Origin: Telopea speciosissima
Lineage: Eukaryota; Streptophyta; Magnoliopsida; Proteales; Proteaceae
DNA: 64,000 nt
Direction: 5' to 3'
NCBI RefSeq assembly: GCF_018873765.1
Contig: NC_057918.1
Coordinates: 61,134,871 to 61,198,870, forward strand
How positions within the stretch are numbered: position 1 is the first letter of the stretch; each line of letters starts with the position of its first letter. Positions 35,440-47,467 of this stretch are shown in pieces. Made by a program: the position numbers and the translations under genes. The notes beneath the pieces were generated by a model. It saw only the letters and a list, made by a program, of their open reading frames with translations, ran no database searches and was not told where the DNA came from.

Positions 35440-36720
35440 GAGTCAGCCAGCAAGATTGATGCTCATCAGTTTTCTTGATTGGCTTACCAAAGTTGAAAGG
35501 ATTTTTGCTTATAAATCCTTCCCTAACGAGAAAAAGTGTGAACTCTTCTCACCAAATTTATTGGGTATGCATGTTCATGGTGGGATGACGTACTACATTT
35601 GAGACTTGTCAGAAGACTAGGACCAGTTACTAATTGAGAGGTCATAAAGTAGATTCTAAATGAGAAATTTGTTCCTCCTAATTACAAGAAGGTACTATTT
35701 CACATTTTCACAAATTGCTCAATTTTCAGCAAGGCAACAAGGATGTGGATACCTACACGATAGAATTCCACAAATTATCTTCGAGGTGCCAACTTCAGGA
35801 GACATACCAACAGCGGGTTATGAGATATATCAGCAGGCTAAGTTCTGAGATTCGACTAGAGCTAGCCAACACTGATTTTAGGTCCGTTGATGTGGCAACT
35901 GTTCATGCCAAGACAGATGATGAGAGGTATATTTATCTTAAGAATATGCTCAAGACTACTTCACTTTATAAACTTCTGCCACGTGTTGAAGAAACTTGAA
36001 TTCTGCAAAATGGATGAACGGAAGCCAGAAGTTCTCAGAGGCAATGATTGATTTAAAAGCATTGTATGCCATAATTGTGGTGAGAAAGGTCACTTCACCA
36101 ATAAGTGTCCTAAAGGTACTTACCCCCTGACTATGGTTGAGTTGGAGCAGTTGGTGACCAATATGAACAAGGACAATGTGGAAATTAATGATGGTCTTCC
36201 TCTTGAGCAAGATGATTACCCTTGTGATGATCTTGATGATGATGAAATTAAAGCTCACTCCACTAGTCTTACCTTATTCTCAAATAGACTAGTTGATAAA
36301 GCTCCCCATTTTAGACAAAAGGGTATTCTTCTACACGGTGCTGGTTCTACAAATGTTCATACAGTTGTTAATATCGAGGCGGAAGCCAATTTCATCTCTG
36401 CTGATTTTGTTCAAGCACACAACCTTCCACAAAAGCAGCTATTCAAGATGATTCATGTGCGAGGTTTTGGACCTATAGCTCGAGAAAAGACCATTGCAGT
36501 AATTTGAGTACATCTACAGTTTGGGCCATTACAGTACCATGTGCCTTGCTTAGTCAATCCGTTGGCGCACTGCGTCATTCTTCTAGGGTGACCTCGGCAA
36601 CGACATACTGGTATTCTCTACGATGGTGCACGGAACACCATAAAGATGAAACAAGTAGGCCGTACATTTTTAATGACGCCACACGTGTTATCGGACATGC
36701 CTCATCGATGACAGTCTCTT
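35440..36720 (+). pseudogene. Gypsy gag-protease fragment
   Basis: Gag pieces: FLDWLTKVERIFAYKSFP (about 35480), then NKDVDTYTIEFHKLSSRCQL and QQRVMRYISRLSSEIRLELA (35735-35870). The zinc knuckle CHNCGEKGHFTNKC is at 36067-36108. The protease-like part follows, with the usual D(T/S)G replaced (HGAGSTNVHTVV at about 36340). Downstream to about 36720, weak similarity to the protease/reverse-transcriptase junction remains. Frames change between segments. No reverse transcriptase, integrase or LTR pair is attached. Confidence 0.75.
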
Positions 36721-37206
36721 CCTCCAGTGATACGTCAGTCTACTCTATCCTCTCTTGGAGTTACGTTTCGGTCATCTTCCTCGAGACATGTGCCACCTCA
36801 TTGACCAACGGTTACAAGGGGTATATTGGGAGCACAACCTAACTTGATGGAGTCGAGTTCTTTTAAGACTTGTGAGAGTTGATGCAGTTATACGTTGGAT
36901 TAGTTAGGGATACTTGTGTGATTTTTTTTTTGTAATTGTCTTTATCTTGTTAGAATTGTAGTAGCAAGTAGGTTTAAGAGTCTTAGTTGCATTCAAATTT
37001 GATTTTAGTTTTATAATAGAATTAGAATTTCTTTGCTTAGTTCTATATAACAGCTTTTAATCAACGCATGGTATAGAATATGATTTGAGATTGACTGGAG
37101 TTTTGGGTCAACACCTTGGCTGCCAAGAGCTGCGTACCTCTCTCTCCTCTGATTCTCTTTCCCCTTTCTTCCCAAAATTTTGGGTGTTGATTCTTCGCTC
37201 ATGGAC
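36721..37206. other. No recognised gene
   Basis: AT-rich DNA with phrases such as TTAGTTGCATTCAAATTTG. It may be LTR remnant of the Gypsy fragment, which I cannot show. Confidence 0.3.
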
Positions 37207-37214
37207 GGCATAAC

Positions 37215-37432
37215 CAAGGTTTTAAGTATCTTAATGTATCTGCCGATACCAACCGATACGTATCTTATTTTTGGGGTACGATACGATACGGCACCGATAC
37301 GATACTTAAAAAGTATCAACTGTATAGGGTCGATACGTGACCTGATATGGTTAATATTCTCCGATACAGTACAATACGTCTCTTAAAATCACCTTTCCGA
37401 TACGTTACCCGATACCGATTGGTTAAACCTTG
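37215..37432. mobile_element. 218-bp GTATCG-family hAT-type MITE
   Basis: Starts CAAGGTTTTAAGTATC and ends GGTTAAACCTTG, flanked by exact GGCATAAC (37207-37214 and 37433-37440). Inside, GATACG, CCGATAC and GTATCG words follow nearly back to back. This is the clearest compact copy of the family. Confidence 0.9.
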
Positions 37433-37440
37433 GGCATAAC

Positions 37441-39555
37441 CTTTGTAACATGGTTCCATAAGAATGAGTTTAAGGTGCTATTCAAACCTGAGTTCAAACT
37501 TCAAACCAGAAACTGAAACCTCTGCCTGGGTCAGTTCCAGTCTTTAATCTTCTTCCTGTCTGGTATTTTGGCTGGTTTATGAGTTGGGATCAGCAAGCCT
37601 TTGAACAAGGGAACTCCATCTGAAATCTCGGGCCAAACCGTGGCCTCTTGAGTGAGCTCTTCTTATCGAGAACTCAATCTGGGTTTTTCCCTTTTGAAGA
37701 AACTATTTTGACGTTGAAGAAGGGTAAGTTCTGAAATTACAAATGCCTCCCTCTCAGTTATTATTGCTACATAAGTCTCTATGCCTTAAAGTTATTTCTG
37801 TTTTGCACCTTTCTCATTGACATTCTATATCTGTCCTTTTCTTTAAGATTATTTACTTATATGTCGTAAAGTCCATTTCTCTTCTAAACGAGCCTTTACT
37901 TGTGCTGTGAATTTACCGAATTGCCACTCAACCATTAATTTGAGTTATTTCTTAGTCTTGTGGGCCCATAGCGACCTATAATCGTGGTCATCAAACCCAA
38001 AGTTGCATCACCAACACGATTGGGTTTGGAAACCCTAGCCCTATTAGTAGTTTATTTATTTGGGATTAGGTTGTCATTTAAATTATTGCAATCATGTCAT
38101 GGGTAGTCGGGTAGAGAATGAAGTTTGTTTCAAACCCTACCATAGTTTTCGAGTTTGAATAATAGTCTTTGTTTTATTTCTCTCGCTTTATGTATCTACT
38201 TGTAACCAATGAAGAATGGAATGGAAATTATTGAATTGAGAGTTTAGACTTAGGCATGTTACCGTACTGTGGTGCATAGTGATTGCTGGCTTTCTCTTTT
38301 TCTTCCCCCATAGATCTTCTGTTCTTCTTCCTTTCTCAGGTACTTTCCTGTTCTCCCATCTTTCTCCCCTCTCAATATCATCCTTCTACTCTCCCTTCCC
38401 TTAGTTTTATTTCTCCATAATATTCTCCTTCCATTATATTTTCTCCCCATCTTCCTGGCTTAGCATCCTCTCCTCTGGGCGACTTGCAACTAGGTGGTTC
38501 ATGAAGCTGTCTGCCAGTTTCGACTTCACCCCTACAATCTCATTAATATGCTTTTCGTTTGGGTCTCTGTTGGGTGTAATACAGAGGTCTATCCATCATC
38601 CACCTTCCATTAAAACCCTTGGCCAAATGGAGGAAGTACCGAAGGATTTCTCTCCTTTGAAGCTCTGCTGGTTCTTTTGCCCTTTCTGCCCAACGCAAGG
38701 TTGAAGACAACCTCACAGGTGTTCTCTAATCCTCTTTTTTTCTTTTCTTCCAGTTTTAACCCTCCCTCTCTCCTTTATCCCATCTTATCCTTAGTTTAAC
38801 TTGATTCCAAGTCTACCCCTCTTTAAATTATAATCCCCCTTCTATCCTTTCCTAGGAGTAACCCAATAGCCCTTTTAAATTCTGGTTTATTACATGTTTG
38901 CCACTTTCCTTCGAAAACTTGTGATGAACTACAGTTTTTCCACTCCTCCATTGTAACTTGGGTATTTGGTATTTGGATGGGCCCATTGCGAATCCAACAG
39001 GGAATTTTCACCCCAGGATCGCATCAGTAGGGGGGGGGGGGGGAGTTATACGAGACAGATGACTAGGAGTCACACACACCTGTAGGGATTGGATTTTGCT
39101 GAAATATTATAATTATATGGTAAAATCTGGTGTACTATACCCAACTTGGATGTCAATGTTTAGAAGGGTTTGGCGAAGTTAATGAAGTTCCAATTGTCAG
39201 GATTATTGAGGTGGAATTGAGATTATCACAGACCAGCCACTATTGTACCTTGCCCATTCTTAGCTGGTGATTATTGAAACCAGCTCTGTTATCTCTGTGC
39301 TAGGTGTTATGCTGGGGACTATAGTTTTCCTCTTGAAGCAAGCATGTATTCCAGTTCAACAGCATGTCTAATGAATTCCCTTTTCATACATATTAGTTTC
39401 ATCTAGTATTATATTTCTGTGGTAAGGGCTGAATTTTCTGGTCATATTGTAAGGATTGTAGTTTTCCCCTGAAAATGAACTTAAACCTAACATCTTTTCA
39501 TTTGCATCTTGCTTTTCCCTGTCCTAATCCATACTTTACTGTTATATTCTTGTTT
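37441..39555. other. No recognised gene
   Basis: Includes a pyrimidine-rich stretch (38300-38480) and a 14-base G run at about 39030-39043. Open frames are short and show no family features. Confidence 0.4.
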
Positions 39556-39734
39556 GGGAGATGGAATGCTGCTTGGTCACATGGCTGCTGTGCCCAGACA
39601 CAGGAGCGCATGAAATTACGGCCCAGCCCCTACTGAAATAAAAAAATCCCATCCAAGTTGAATCCCCTGTGTGTGCTCTCAACCGCACCCGGGTCGGTGC
39701 AGGGGATACATGACCAAGCAGCAATCTCTTGCCC
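39556..39734. mobile_element. Mutator-type MITE, copy 2
   Basis: 179 bases beginning GGGAGATGGAATGCTGCTTG and ending with the inverted CAAGCAGCAATCTCTTGCCC. Flanks ATTCTTGTTT and ATTCTTTTTT agree at nine of ten positions. In reverse orientation it matches 17530-17706. Confidence 0.75.
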
Positions 39735-42000
39735 ATTCTTTTTTATTGTTAGTTTTTTATTCCAAATAACAATTTCTGGTTGATCTTGTTTAAAAAGTTT
39801 ACAGTGTGTGATTGTTGAAGTGGCCTTGTTGGTTCTTTGCTAACCTGCCTGGGTCCTTGACTGGGTTGAATGTTCAATCTGTTTTAGGATAACATTGGTA
39901 GATCCTGAAACTAGTGCAACACAAGGTTATGGTTCCTAAGATGAATGTTTTGACCTAGTAGCGTTTCCATATTCCAAGTTATCAGTTTCTATATTGAACT
40001 CTAGTTTCATTGTTTTTGTTAATCATCCGTGGAAGCTGTTCTTCTGACATTAGTATGTTATGTCCCATAGTTCATGTTTTTAAAGTTGAATTCAGTCGGG
40101 TGATGACATCTGAACTTGAATTCATGCAGAAGAATTCTTTGGCCTCTACAGCACCAGAAATTGATTAGAATCTTCACTTGAGGAATGCAGTGGGGATGGC
40201 TCTTATGCACACGCCATGGGAGCCGCTTGGGCAACTTCAGGTCTAATGTAGTTGGCCGTGGAGCCTTGTGCCAATAGTCTAATAATATGCTTTGAATGGA
40301 AGTCCATAAACCCACACAGGCTTCTTCTCTTTATATTTGTATTCTTTTTTCCCTTCTTATTGTATATTTCTATGTGATTGCTGCCTTAGTGATGCTCTCC
40401 CTGTCTACTTAGTTCTATTGTGGTTACCTCATGGCTGGCTTGGGTTTGGAATAATCTTTGGACCTCCAGTTCCCCAGTCACCTACTCAAAAGACAAGCCC
40501 AAGAACAAACAGTCTGGGACTTTGGGTACTATTATAGCAATTTTTCATGGTAATATTCTAAATGGCCCAGCGCTAGCTAGCCGGCCTGGGGTCGCAGGAC
40601 GAAGGGCCGCATGTGGTCTCAAACTCTCAAATCCAGGATTGTTACATTCATCAAATCTATAGTTGATTCTTCACTGATTCACTCTCTTTATATCTACCTG
40701 GACTGGGCCTCTGGTCGGCTAATGTGCTTATTTGAAAACACATGTTGGATATTGAAGTTGGTTGTGGCTGATCCATGGGCCATTATGGTAATTAGTGCTG
40801 TGCTGGAAAAGAAAGAGAGACGCTTTCTCTCGATGGAAGAAATGAAAGGTCAGATTAGAGAACCACAAGGTCCACAAATAATCCAAGGGGGGCGCGCTTT
40901 GAATTGCTACTAGCTGATGCAAAGCAAAGGCAAACAGGTGGTTCTTGTCTTCCTGGCTGGTCTGATTTACTTAGCGTTGCCATGTGAAGAGTTTGGTCTG
41001 GCCAATCTGACTGTCAACTGGATTGATGGTGTCAAATTTTATAACCAAGTTTCTGTGATTGGAAATTTTGTAAACAAGCTCAGTGACATACCCTAGACTC
41101 AAAATTTCACTAGTACACATAGCAAGAGGTGTTTGGTGTGAGAGGACCTTGGTCAACAAGCAGATCTTCTGGACAATATCTGAGAGGTGTTCTTTACCGT
41201 CTGTATAATGATGATTGACCGGTTTTAGAAAGCGGTTGACTGGAGTTCAAAAAAATAGATTTGTTTGAAAACATAATGGCTAGTTTTTTACTGGTGGAAA
41301 TTGCTCTGTAAATAGTGAGTTAGCTAGTGTTTCAATGAGAAACTTTGGGGCAAATATGTGGAAACACTGTCGGACTAAAATCGTGAATATTTTCACCGCA
41401 TATTTACTAAAAACTTGCAAATTTGATTCATTATTGAGCAAAGAGGCTAAAGATCAAAAGATCTTAAACTTGCAAATCAAATCAGCCATTGAGCATGGGC
41501 CACTGAGCAAAGGGGATCAATATATATGCTTCAACTTGCATATTCGCATTAAAAGATGTAACTGTGTTTGGGCTTTGAACCACTGTGAATCACTTTTTAG
41601 TGATTGTGTTGGTGAAGGGTATTGAGCCTTGATCTTTGGTTTGAGTGTTTCTCCTACTCTGCAAGGAGAGTATATTGAATGTTTCTCTTACTTTGTAAAG
41701 AGAGAGTGTATAGGTTTCGCTCCCTCCTTTAATTGGAGATTATGATCTTCGAGTAGATTTGTGTGTGGGTGTTTCTCCTACCCTGCAAGGAGATTGTGGT
41801 AGTGAAATTCAAGCCATTGAAGGCTTGGTTTTGAGAGTGGACATAAGACGGTATTGAGACTGTGTCGAATCACTATAAATTTTGTGTATGTGCTATTTTT
41901 ATTTTCCCCTTTATCTCCATTGTTTATTTTACTGTTGTTTACTAATAACGTTTGGAGATTTGAGATAGCTAACATCAGAGGTTTTCAGAAGAATTTAAAG
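39735..42000. other. No recognised gene
   Basis: Between 41640 and 41800 a phrase of the type GTTTCTCCTAC(T/C)CTGCAAGGAGA recurs about three times with changes, which recalls LTR leader DNA. Nothing coding is seen. Confidence 0.35.
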
Positions 42001-42140
42001 TTGGAATTTTATTCTACACTTTCTATTTTACCCCTCCCCACTTGAGTTACCTATATGGTCCCATGGAATTTTATTCTGCACCCTCTTGAGTTACCTATAT
42101 GGTCCTATGGAATTTTATTTTGCACTTACTATTTCACCCC
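42001..42140. repeat. Imperfect tandem repeat, period about 44
   Basis: CTTGAGTTACCTATATGGTC begins at 42041 and again at 42085, each followed by (C/T)ATGGAATTTTATT(C/T)TGCAC. A third partial unit starts at 42001. Confidence 0.75.
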
Positions 42141-43058
42141 CTCTTAAATTTGATTTTATTGTTTAGGTGCGGATTTGCAGATTGACAAATTGCTACCCAT
42201 AATGATGATCCATAAATAACTTGCATTGGCCTATATGATCATTTCATACCCTAACCAATCTATCTCATTTGCTCTAAAATTTCCAAAAACAATACCCATT
42301 AAGAGATTTCAAATACTTACATTAGAGACTGGAGGAAGAAAACACGGTTGCAAAGCCCTTTCACGATTGGGGAATAGGAAGTAGATGATGTTGCAAAGCC
42401 ATTTGTTCCCAAGAGAGGCAAGGTGAGAAGAGGAAGAAGACGACCGGAATGGTTGTGTTTCAGGGAGCTAATGCGGTGAGGAAAGGCAGTAGAGGATTGA
42501 AATGGTTGAGTTTCAGTCGGCCATCACGCACTATTAGGAGAGGAACCACAAAATCAAGGTGAGGAGAGGCGCATTGGCAGGTGAGTGGCGGCCGTCACGC
42601 ACGATGAGGAGAGGAGCGGAATAAATGATGATCTAAAAATGGTTGTTTTGGTTTCTCTCATCGTAGTTCGTATCTTAGGGTTTTTTGAAACCCATTTGGT
42701 TCAATTTGTTTTGGTCAACTAGGACCGGTTGGGGTTGATTGTGGAGATAACCAAGTCAGTATTTTAAAATTTGAATTTTATTCTAAAATGGACCATTAGA
42801 TGGTAATATATACATGTCTCGCTCCATGGGAGCATGGCAACGCGATGGCTGCCAAGACTTTGGCAATAGAGGATCTATTTCCAACAAGGTTGGGGTGGGA
42901 CTTTGAAGTGCCACATCAGCACTTTTCCACCCCAATTTTCCCATGCCACCTAAGTCCTGTCAAACAAAAAGCCCCTTTATTAAAGTCATTGAAAAACCAT
43001 CACATCCATGACTTATAGTAATGAAAAGAGTAAAAAGATGAAAAAACCCTTTCCTTTA
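42141..43058. other. No recognised gene
   Basis: A G-rich segment with two GAGGAGAGG..C phrases separated by GGCCATCACGCAC and GGCCGTCACGCAC (42520-42615) is a local diverged duplication. No coding frame is supported. Confidence 0.35.
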
Positions 43059-43420
43059 GGGGTGAAACAGGGCAGGTTGGGGTTGGGCCAGATTTTTTAA
43101 AACCCTAGCCCAATCCTGAGTCCTCTTAGCTCAACCCAAGCCCAACCTGGCCCTAGGTCGGGCTGAAATATCTTAGCCCAAGCCCAACCCTATCGGGTTC
43201 AACCTAGTCCTGGTTGACCTTGAGTTTTGCCAAGGGCTGGGTTGGCCCTGATTAACCCTGAAATTTAGTAGGACTTGGTTGGTCCTAACTTACTTTTTTG
43301 CCGTATAAACAATAAATTGTAAAACTTAACTTGACACATGGTCAAGCCGGGCTGGGCTTAGCCTAAGGCTTTAACCCTGGTTCAACCCGACCTTGACTAG
43401 AGCTTAAAAATTTCAATTCT
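43059..43420. mobile_element. Probable GGGTTGGGCC-type hAT MITE
   Basis: Opens TTAGGGGTGAAACAGGGC and is built from TTGGGCC, AGCCCAACC and CCCGACC words, like 34101-34629. The far end near 43415 (TTTCAATTCTAA) is a weak inverted partner of the opening. I found no convincing 8-bp duplication. Confidence 0.45.
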
Positions 43421-43535
43421 AACCCACACTCAGGGAATTTGTCAAAAAAAAAAAAAAAAAAACACCTGCAACTCATCTTCCCCAAATTGGGGAAGATGAG
43501 TTGCAGGCATCCCTTTCTCTCCTCCTTTCTCTCCA

Positions 43536-43725
43536 GCAATCACGTGAAACAAGTTATCAATAGAGGTTTGGATAACTATCACCGCAAGTACATCATGACT
43601 GACTCGATTGATCCTCTCTATCATGTCTGTTTCGGTGGCATGATCTTCTCCTACCTAGTCACTCTCCTTGAAGAGCGTCGTCATCTCTAACACCAGCAGC
43701 ATGCCAAAGAACATGGCGGCCATTA
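43536..43725 (+). pseudogene. Captured coding fragment, small membrane-type protein
   Basis: A frame reading VKQVINRGLDNYHRKYI then DPLYHVCFGGMIFSYLV and EERRHL ends at a stop, and a further HQQHAKEHGGH follows in frame before the next stop. The pattern (a short amphipathic lead, one hydrophobic span, a charged His-rich tail) looks like a small mitochondrial inner-membrane subunit. I cannot name it with confidence. Its setting between inverted repeats suggests a captured host-gene piece. Confidence 0.4.
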
Positions 43726-45232
43726 ATCCCTTTCTGATCGATCGATCGATCTAGGTATGCGATTGTTGTCCATTGTCATGTTCTATTTCTTATTTGATGT
43801 TTATCAGGAATTAAGATTTGATTTCAGAATACAAAGAAATTCCTCCATTATCTAATTGTGACCATGAGTTTGATGGCTTGCTACTAGAATTCCTCCATCT
43901 TCTTTCAGTCAAAATTGCACTTGCAGCTCCATTATCCATGGCAGCATTCACTTAACACAACAAGCCATCAAACTCATGGCTTTAATTTGTACTATATCAG
44001 TCAAATGGATGGAGCTGAGGATCCGAGAATGGAAAGTGAAGAGAAAAGGAGGTGGGGGTAGGGGGCCAGGGGTTACATACATCCAAAAATCGAACCGAGA
44101 AAATGAGAGAGGAGATGGAGTGTGAGGCGAGAGAGGACTAGCATTCATGGCCCTGATGACACCGGACGGTGAAGAACAGAGATGAGGGAAAGTTATTAGA
44201 GAAGATGAGTTGCAGGTTTGGGAATCTCAATCTCAGTCGCAAGGTACCCTTTCGGATGGCCTTCTGATCCTTCATCCCATGGTGATGATGCGAGAACTGC
44301 ATCTAAAAGTTCAAGAGTTGTTTGTCTCTGCTACCCATCTCCCTTCTCACTTAACAACCACGAATTTAATTGAAAAAAAAAACAAAAAACAAAGAAAAAA
44401 AAAACCCTACCTACTTTTTGGGTTTTCTTTTGTTGGGTTTCTTGAATCATTTAATATTACAAGAAGTAATTCATGGAGAAAGGCCATGCATCAGACATAG
44501 AGAGATTGAAGAGGTTAAGAGAAGAGTCTCTCCAAGATCTGGGAACGTTGGTCATGTTCTGTAAGTCTCAAATATCAAACCACACATACGAGATAACGAA
44601 TCAATATAGAGCCGAAAGCCTGCCCTGAGCTGATTATCATTCTGGCCCTCGCAAAGACGATTCTCAGAAACCCTAAAATTTAATCCTACTAGACGGGAAG
44701 CATGGATCAGAAGGAGGAATTTCAAAGGGTAAAGTAAGAAAATGTAAGAAAATAGAGGACAAGAGTCTACCTTGGAGTTCGGGGAGAGATTGGCCATGGT
44801 AGAAGAGGCGAATCATAGAATTTGACTCGGCGATCAATCAGAGGAACTTGAGAATGTTGCGAAGGCCATGAACTCAGAGGAACGAGAACTCGGCTCTGAC
44901 ATCTCTCAAACTGGTGCGGAGGGCGAGGGTGACCTCCCTGTAGACTGTAGAGTCGCCGCTTGTGGAGCGAATTCACTAAGTCTGCAACGGCCGGTGTAGA
45001 AGATGATGAAGACTAAGACTGCAACTGAGATTGAGATTCCAAATTTAGACCCTCACTCCACAGTTGTGCGGCTTCTGGGATGGTTACAAATCAGATGGCT
45101 TGCCGTTACCCCAAAACTCCAACTCTCTGAGGATTGAGAGAAACCTAAATCAAATGGAAGAGGGAAAGGAAGGATATCAGTCAAATAAGAAATAGATCAG
45201 GTGAAGGCTGCCATGGATAATAGTTCCTGCAC

Positions 45233-45364
45233 AGGTTCAAGTTGCCTGAGAATGCCAAGATTGATCAGGTGAAGGCTGCCATGGATAATGGAGTGCTCAC
45301 AGTTACTGTGCTCAAGGAAGAAGTGAAGAAGCCAGAGGTGAAGGCCATTGAAATCTTTGGCTAG
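45233..45364 (+). pseudogene. Captured C-terminus of a class I small heat-shock protein
   Basis: The frame gives [40 protein letters not shown] and ends EIFG before TAG. This is the end of the alpha-crystallin domain of cytosolic class I sHSPs, with the GVLTVTV strand and the C-terminal I-x-I motif (AIEI). The rest of the domain and the N-terminal arm are missing. A short piece (GATCAGGTGAAGGCTGCCAT) is duplicated about 70 bases upstream at 45196. The fragment lies inside a terminal-inverted-repeat element, so it is a transposon capture and not a gene. Confidence 0.8.
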
Positions 45365-45381
45365 GAGTTCTCGTTCTGACA

Positions 45382-45413
<32 letters not shown>

Positions 45414-45692
45414 GGAGAGAAAGGGATGCCTGTAACTCATCTTCCCCAAAACTGGGGAAGATGAGTTGCATGTGTTTTTTTTTTTTTTTTTTCTTGTAAG
45501 GGCAATTCCGTTAGTTCAAGTCTAATTTTTAACAGTGCTAGTCATGAACTGACGGAATGGGCTTATTTGTTACTGTTTGCAAACCTTAGAGGGGTACGCA
45601 GAATTTTCCAAAAGTGGGGGGTGAAAATATCCTTTCGTCAAACCTCAGGGGTGGTATGTGTAAATTTCCTTTTTTTTTTTTTTTTTTTTTTT

Positions 45693-47411
45693 GGGTTTTT
45701 TACAATTACCACCCAAAAAACTTTGATATCTACTATTACCCTCCCAAAAACTTTCAAACAACTGTTACCCTCCCCTCTTGCATACTAATAAACAAAATGA
45801 CCCCCACCGTTACAGACCCGTAACGGAGAGGGTTAGTAGTGATATTGTGCTGTTGTCACGAATTATATATGACCAAAATACCCTTATGTCTAAACGAAAT
45901 AAAACAAATCTTCAAATGGGACCTTCCTCTTCGCTTCCTCTTGATTTCCTCTTCACTTCACCTATTGCAGCAAACCGGATTGGTTTTTTTTTTTTTTTCA
46001 TTTCTATTAAACCTTTCAAAGGATAGGTTGCAGCGAAAGAAGAAGAAGAGCGATGGGCAATGAAAGAAGCGGGTTGTAGGGAAAGAAGAAGTGAGGAGGG
46101 AGTGAGTGAGGGACACGGTGGGTTGGGAGGATTTGAGTTGTAGGGGAAGGAGGAGGAGAAATAAAAAATGGATTTGTATTTCGAATAAAAAACAAAACCA
46201 GGGAGACAGAAGTTAGAGATGGGAAGAATAGTGAGGGTTCTTCGTCTTCTTCGCAGAGGGGGTGGGGCAGTTTTAGACTTTTAGTGTAGCTTTGCTCCAC
46301 TATTACTATTGTTGCTTGTCACTCAGCTGCTTTGCCATGTTTCGACTTCCGACTTCAGAGTTCAGATGGTCTCTGTTGTGAGTCACACAATAGAGCTGAT
46401 TCGTATTCATGTGTGCAACAGAAAAGTTGTTCATATCCCATTAGATGCAGAATCATTTCTTATTGTTTCTTTTTCAAGATCAAAGAACTCCCACTTGACA
46501 GAGATTGATTCGGTTATTATGGGCCAAGAACAGGGGTGGTCACAAATTGAGGGCCAAGGTATTGGGTTTCCATCGATTCTGGCGGTGCTGCCTACTCTTG
46601 GAGGTGGGGCGAGGTTCCAAGGGGATTGGGAGGAAGAAAAGGGGGTGAGCAGGATTGCAAGAGAGGATTTGAGGAACCATGACAGCTACTTCAAAATTGG
46701 TCTTGGTAAGGGATTTGAGGATTTCAGGTTCTGGTTCGTAGTGGAGAAAGAAGAAGGCTGGAGGTGTTTTTTCTTCTTCTTCTTCTTCCCTTGCACATGA
46801 ACTCCCATTCGTCTCCCATCATACCGCATCTAGTTTCCACTGGCATCAATCGCATAGAAGAAACCATCTTCTCCAAACGCTGTAGAGATCGTTAACCTCT
46901 AATTTTAATTCAGGGTTTTGATCTTTCCTGAATCTGAATCCACCTTAACGTTTGAATATTTTTTTTCAAACCCTAACTTCCTGAATCTGACTGAATCCAT
47001 GGAAATGGATTTTGGTGGTTCTGTGTTTTTTTTTGGCATGTTTATCTCATTTGGCTTGATTTGAATCAATGAGAGTGGTTAATTTATCATTGGAGAGGTC
47101 ATTTTTCAAACCCTAACTTCCTTCGTCGGAGAAGGAAGCCAATGTTCATGTTCCTCCGATGTGTTGCAAGTGATAAAGCGAAGAGAGGAAGTGAAGAGGA
47201 AGGGTTTGGATGAAGGGTATTTTGGTCATATATAATACATGACAACAGCACAATGTCACTGCTAACCCCCTCCATTACGGGTTTGTAACGGTGGGGGTCA
47301 TTTTGTTATTACTTATTAGTATGCAACAGGGGAGGGTAACAGTTATTTGAAAGTTTTTGGGAGGATAATAATAGATATGAAAGATTTGGGGGTGGTAATT
47401 GTAAAAAACCC
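45693..47411. mobile_element. Long-TIR element beside the U-box-like gene
   Basis: Left arm GGGTTTTTTACAATTACCACC through about 45960; right arm from about 47170 to GGTGGTAATTGTAAAAAACC. Inverted arms exceed 200 bases, sharing TAACGG, GGGGGTCATTTTGTT, ATTTTGGTCATATATAA and GAAGTGAAGAGGAAG. Arms of this length fit Mutator-like elements. Flanking runs of T make the target duplication uninformative. A frame at 46309-46797 (TTG start) has no recognisable domain. Confidence 0.65.
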
Positions 47412-47467
47412 TTCTTTTTTTTGGGGTAAATGTCGTTGTTTAGCAGTTGCTCCTTCAAACGGTAACC

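Larger units (their letters stand above)
43463..45474. mobile_element. Gene-carrying terminal-inverted-repeat element (Pack-MULE-like)
   Basis: The ends are inverted repeats of about 80 bases: CACCTGCAACTCATCTTCCC followed by GGGGAAGATGAGTTGCAGG and CATCCCTTTCTCTCCTCC on the left, the reverse on the right. A poly-A run (43444-43462) and poly-T run (45475-45492) sit just outside. Inside are fragments of host coding sequence, including a small heat-shock-protein end at 45233-45364. A smaller inverted pair (GGGAATCTCAATCTCAGT near 44219 and ACTGAGATTGAGATTCC near 45024) suggests a nested unit. The 9-bp duplication is uncertain (AGGGAATTT against AGGGCAATT). Confidence 0.6.

Noticed and set aside
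46309..46800. A 163-codon frame inside the long-TIR element
   Set aside because: It begins at TTG, has no recognisable domain and ends in a TTC-repeat-encoded Phe run, so it is not supported as a gene.
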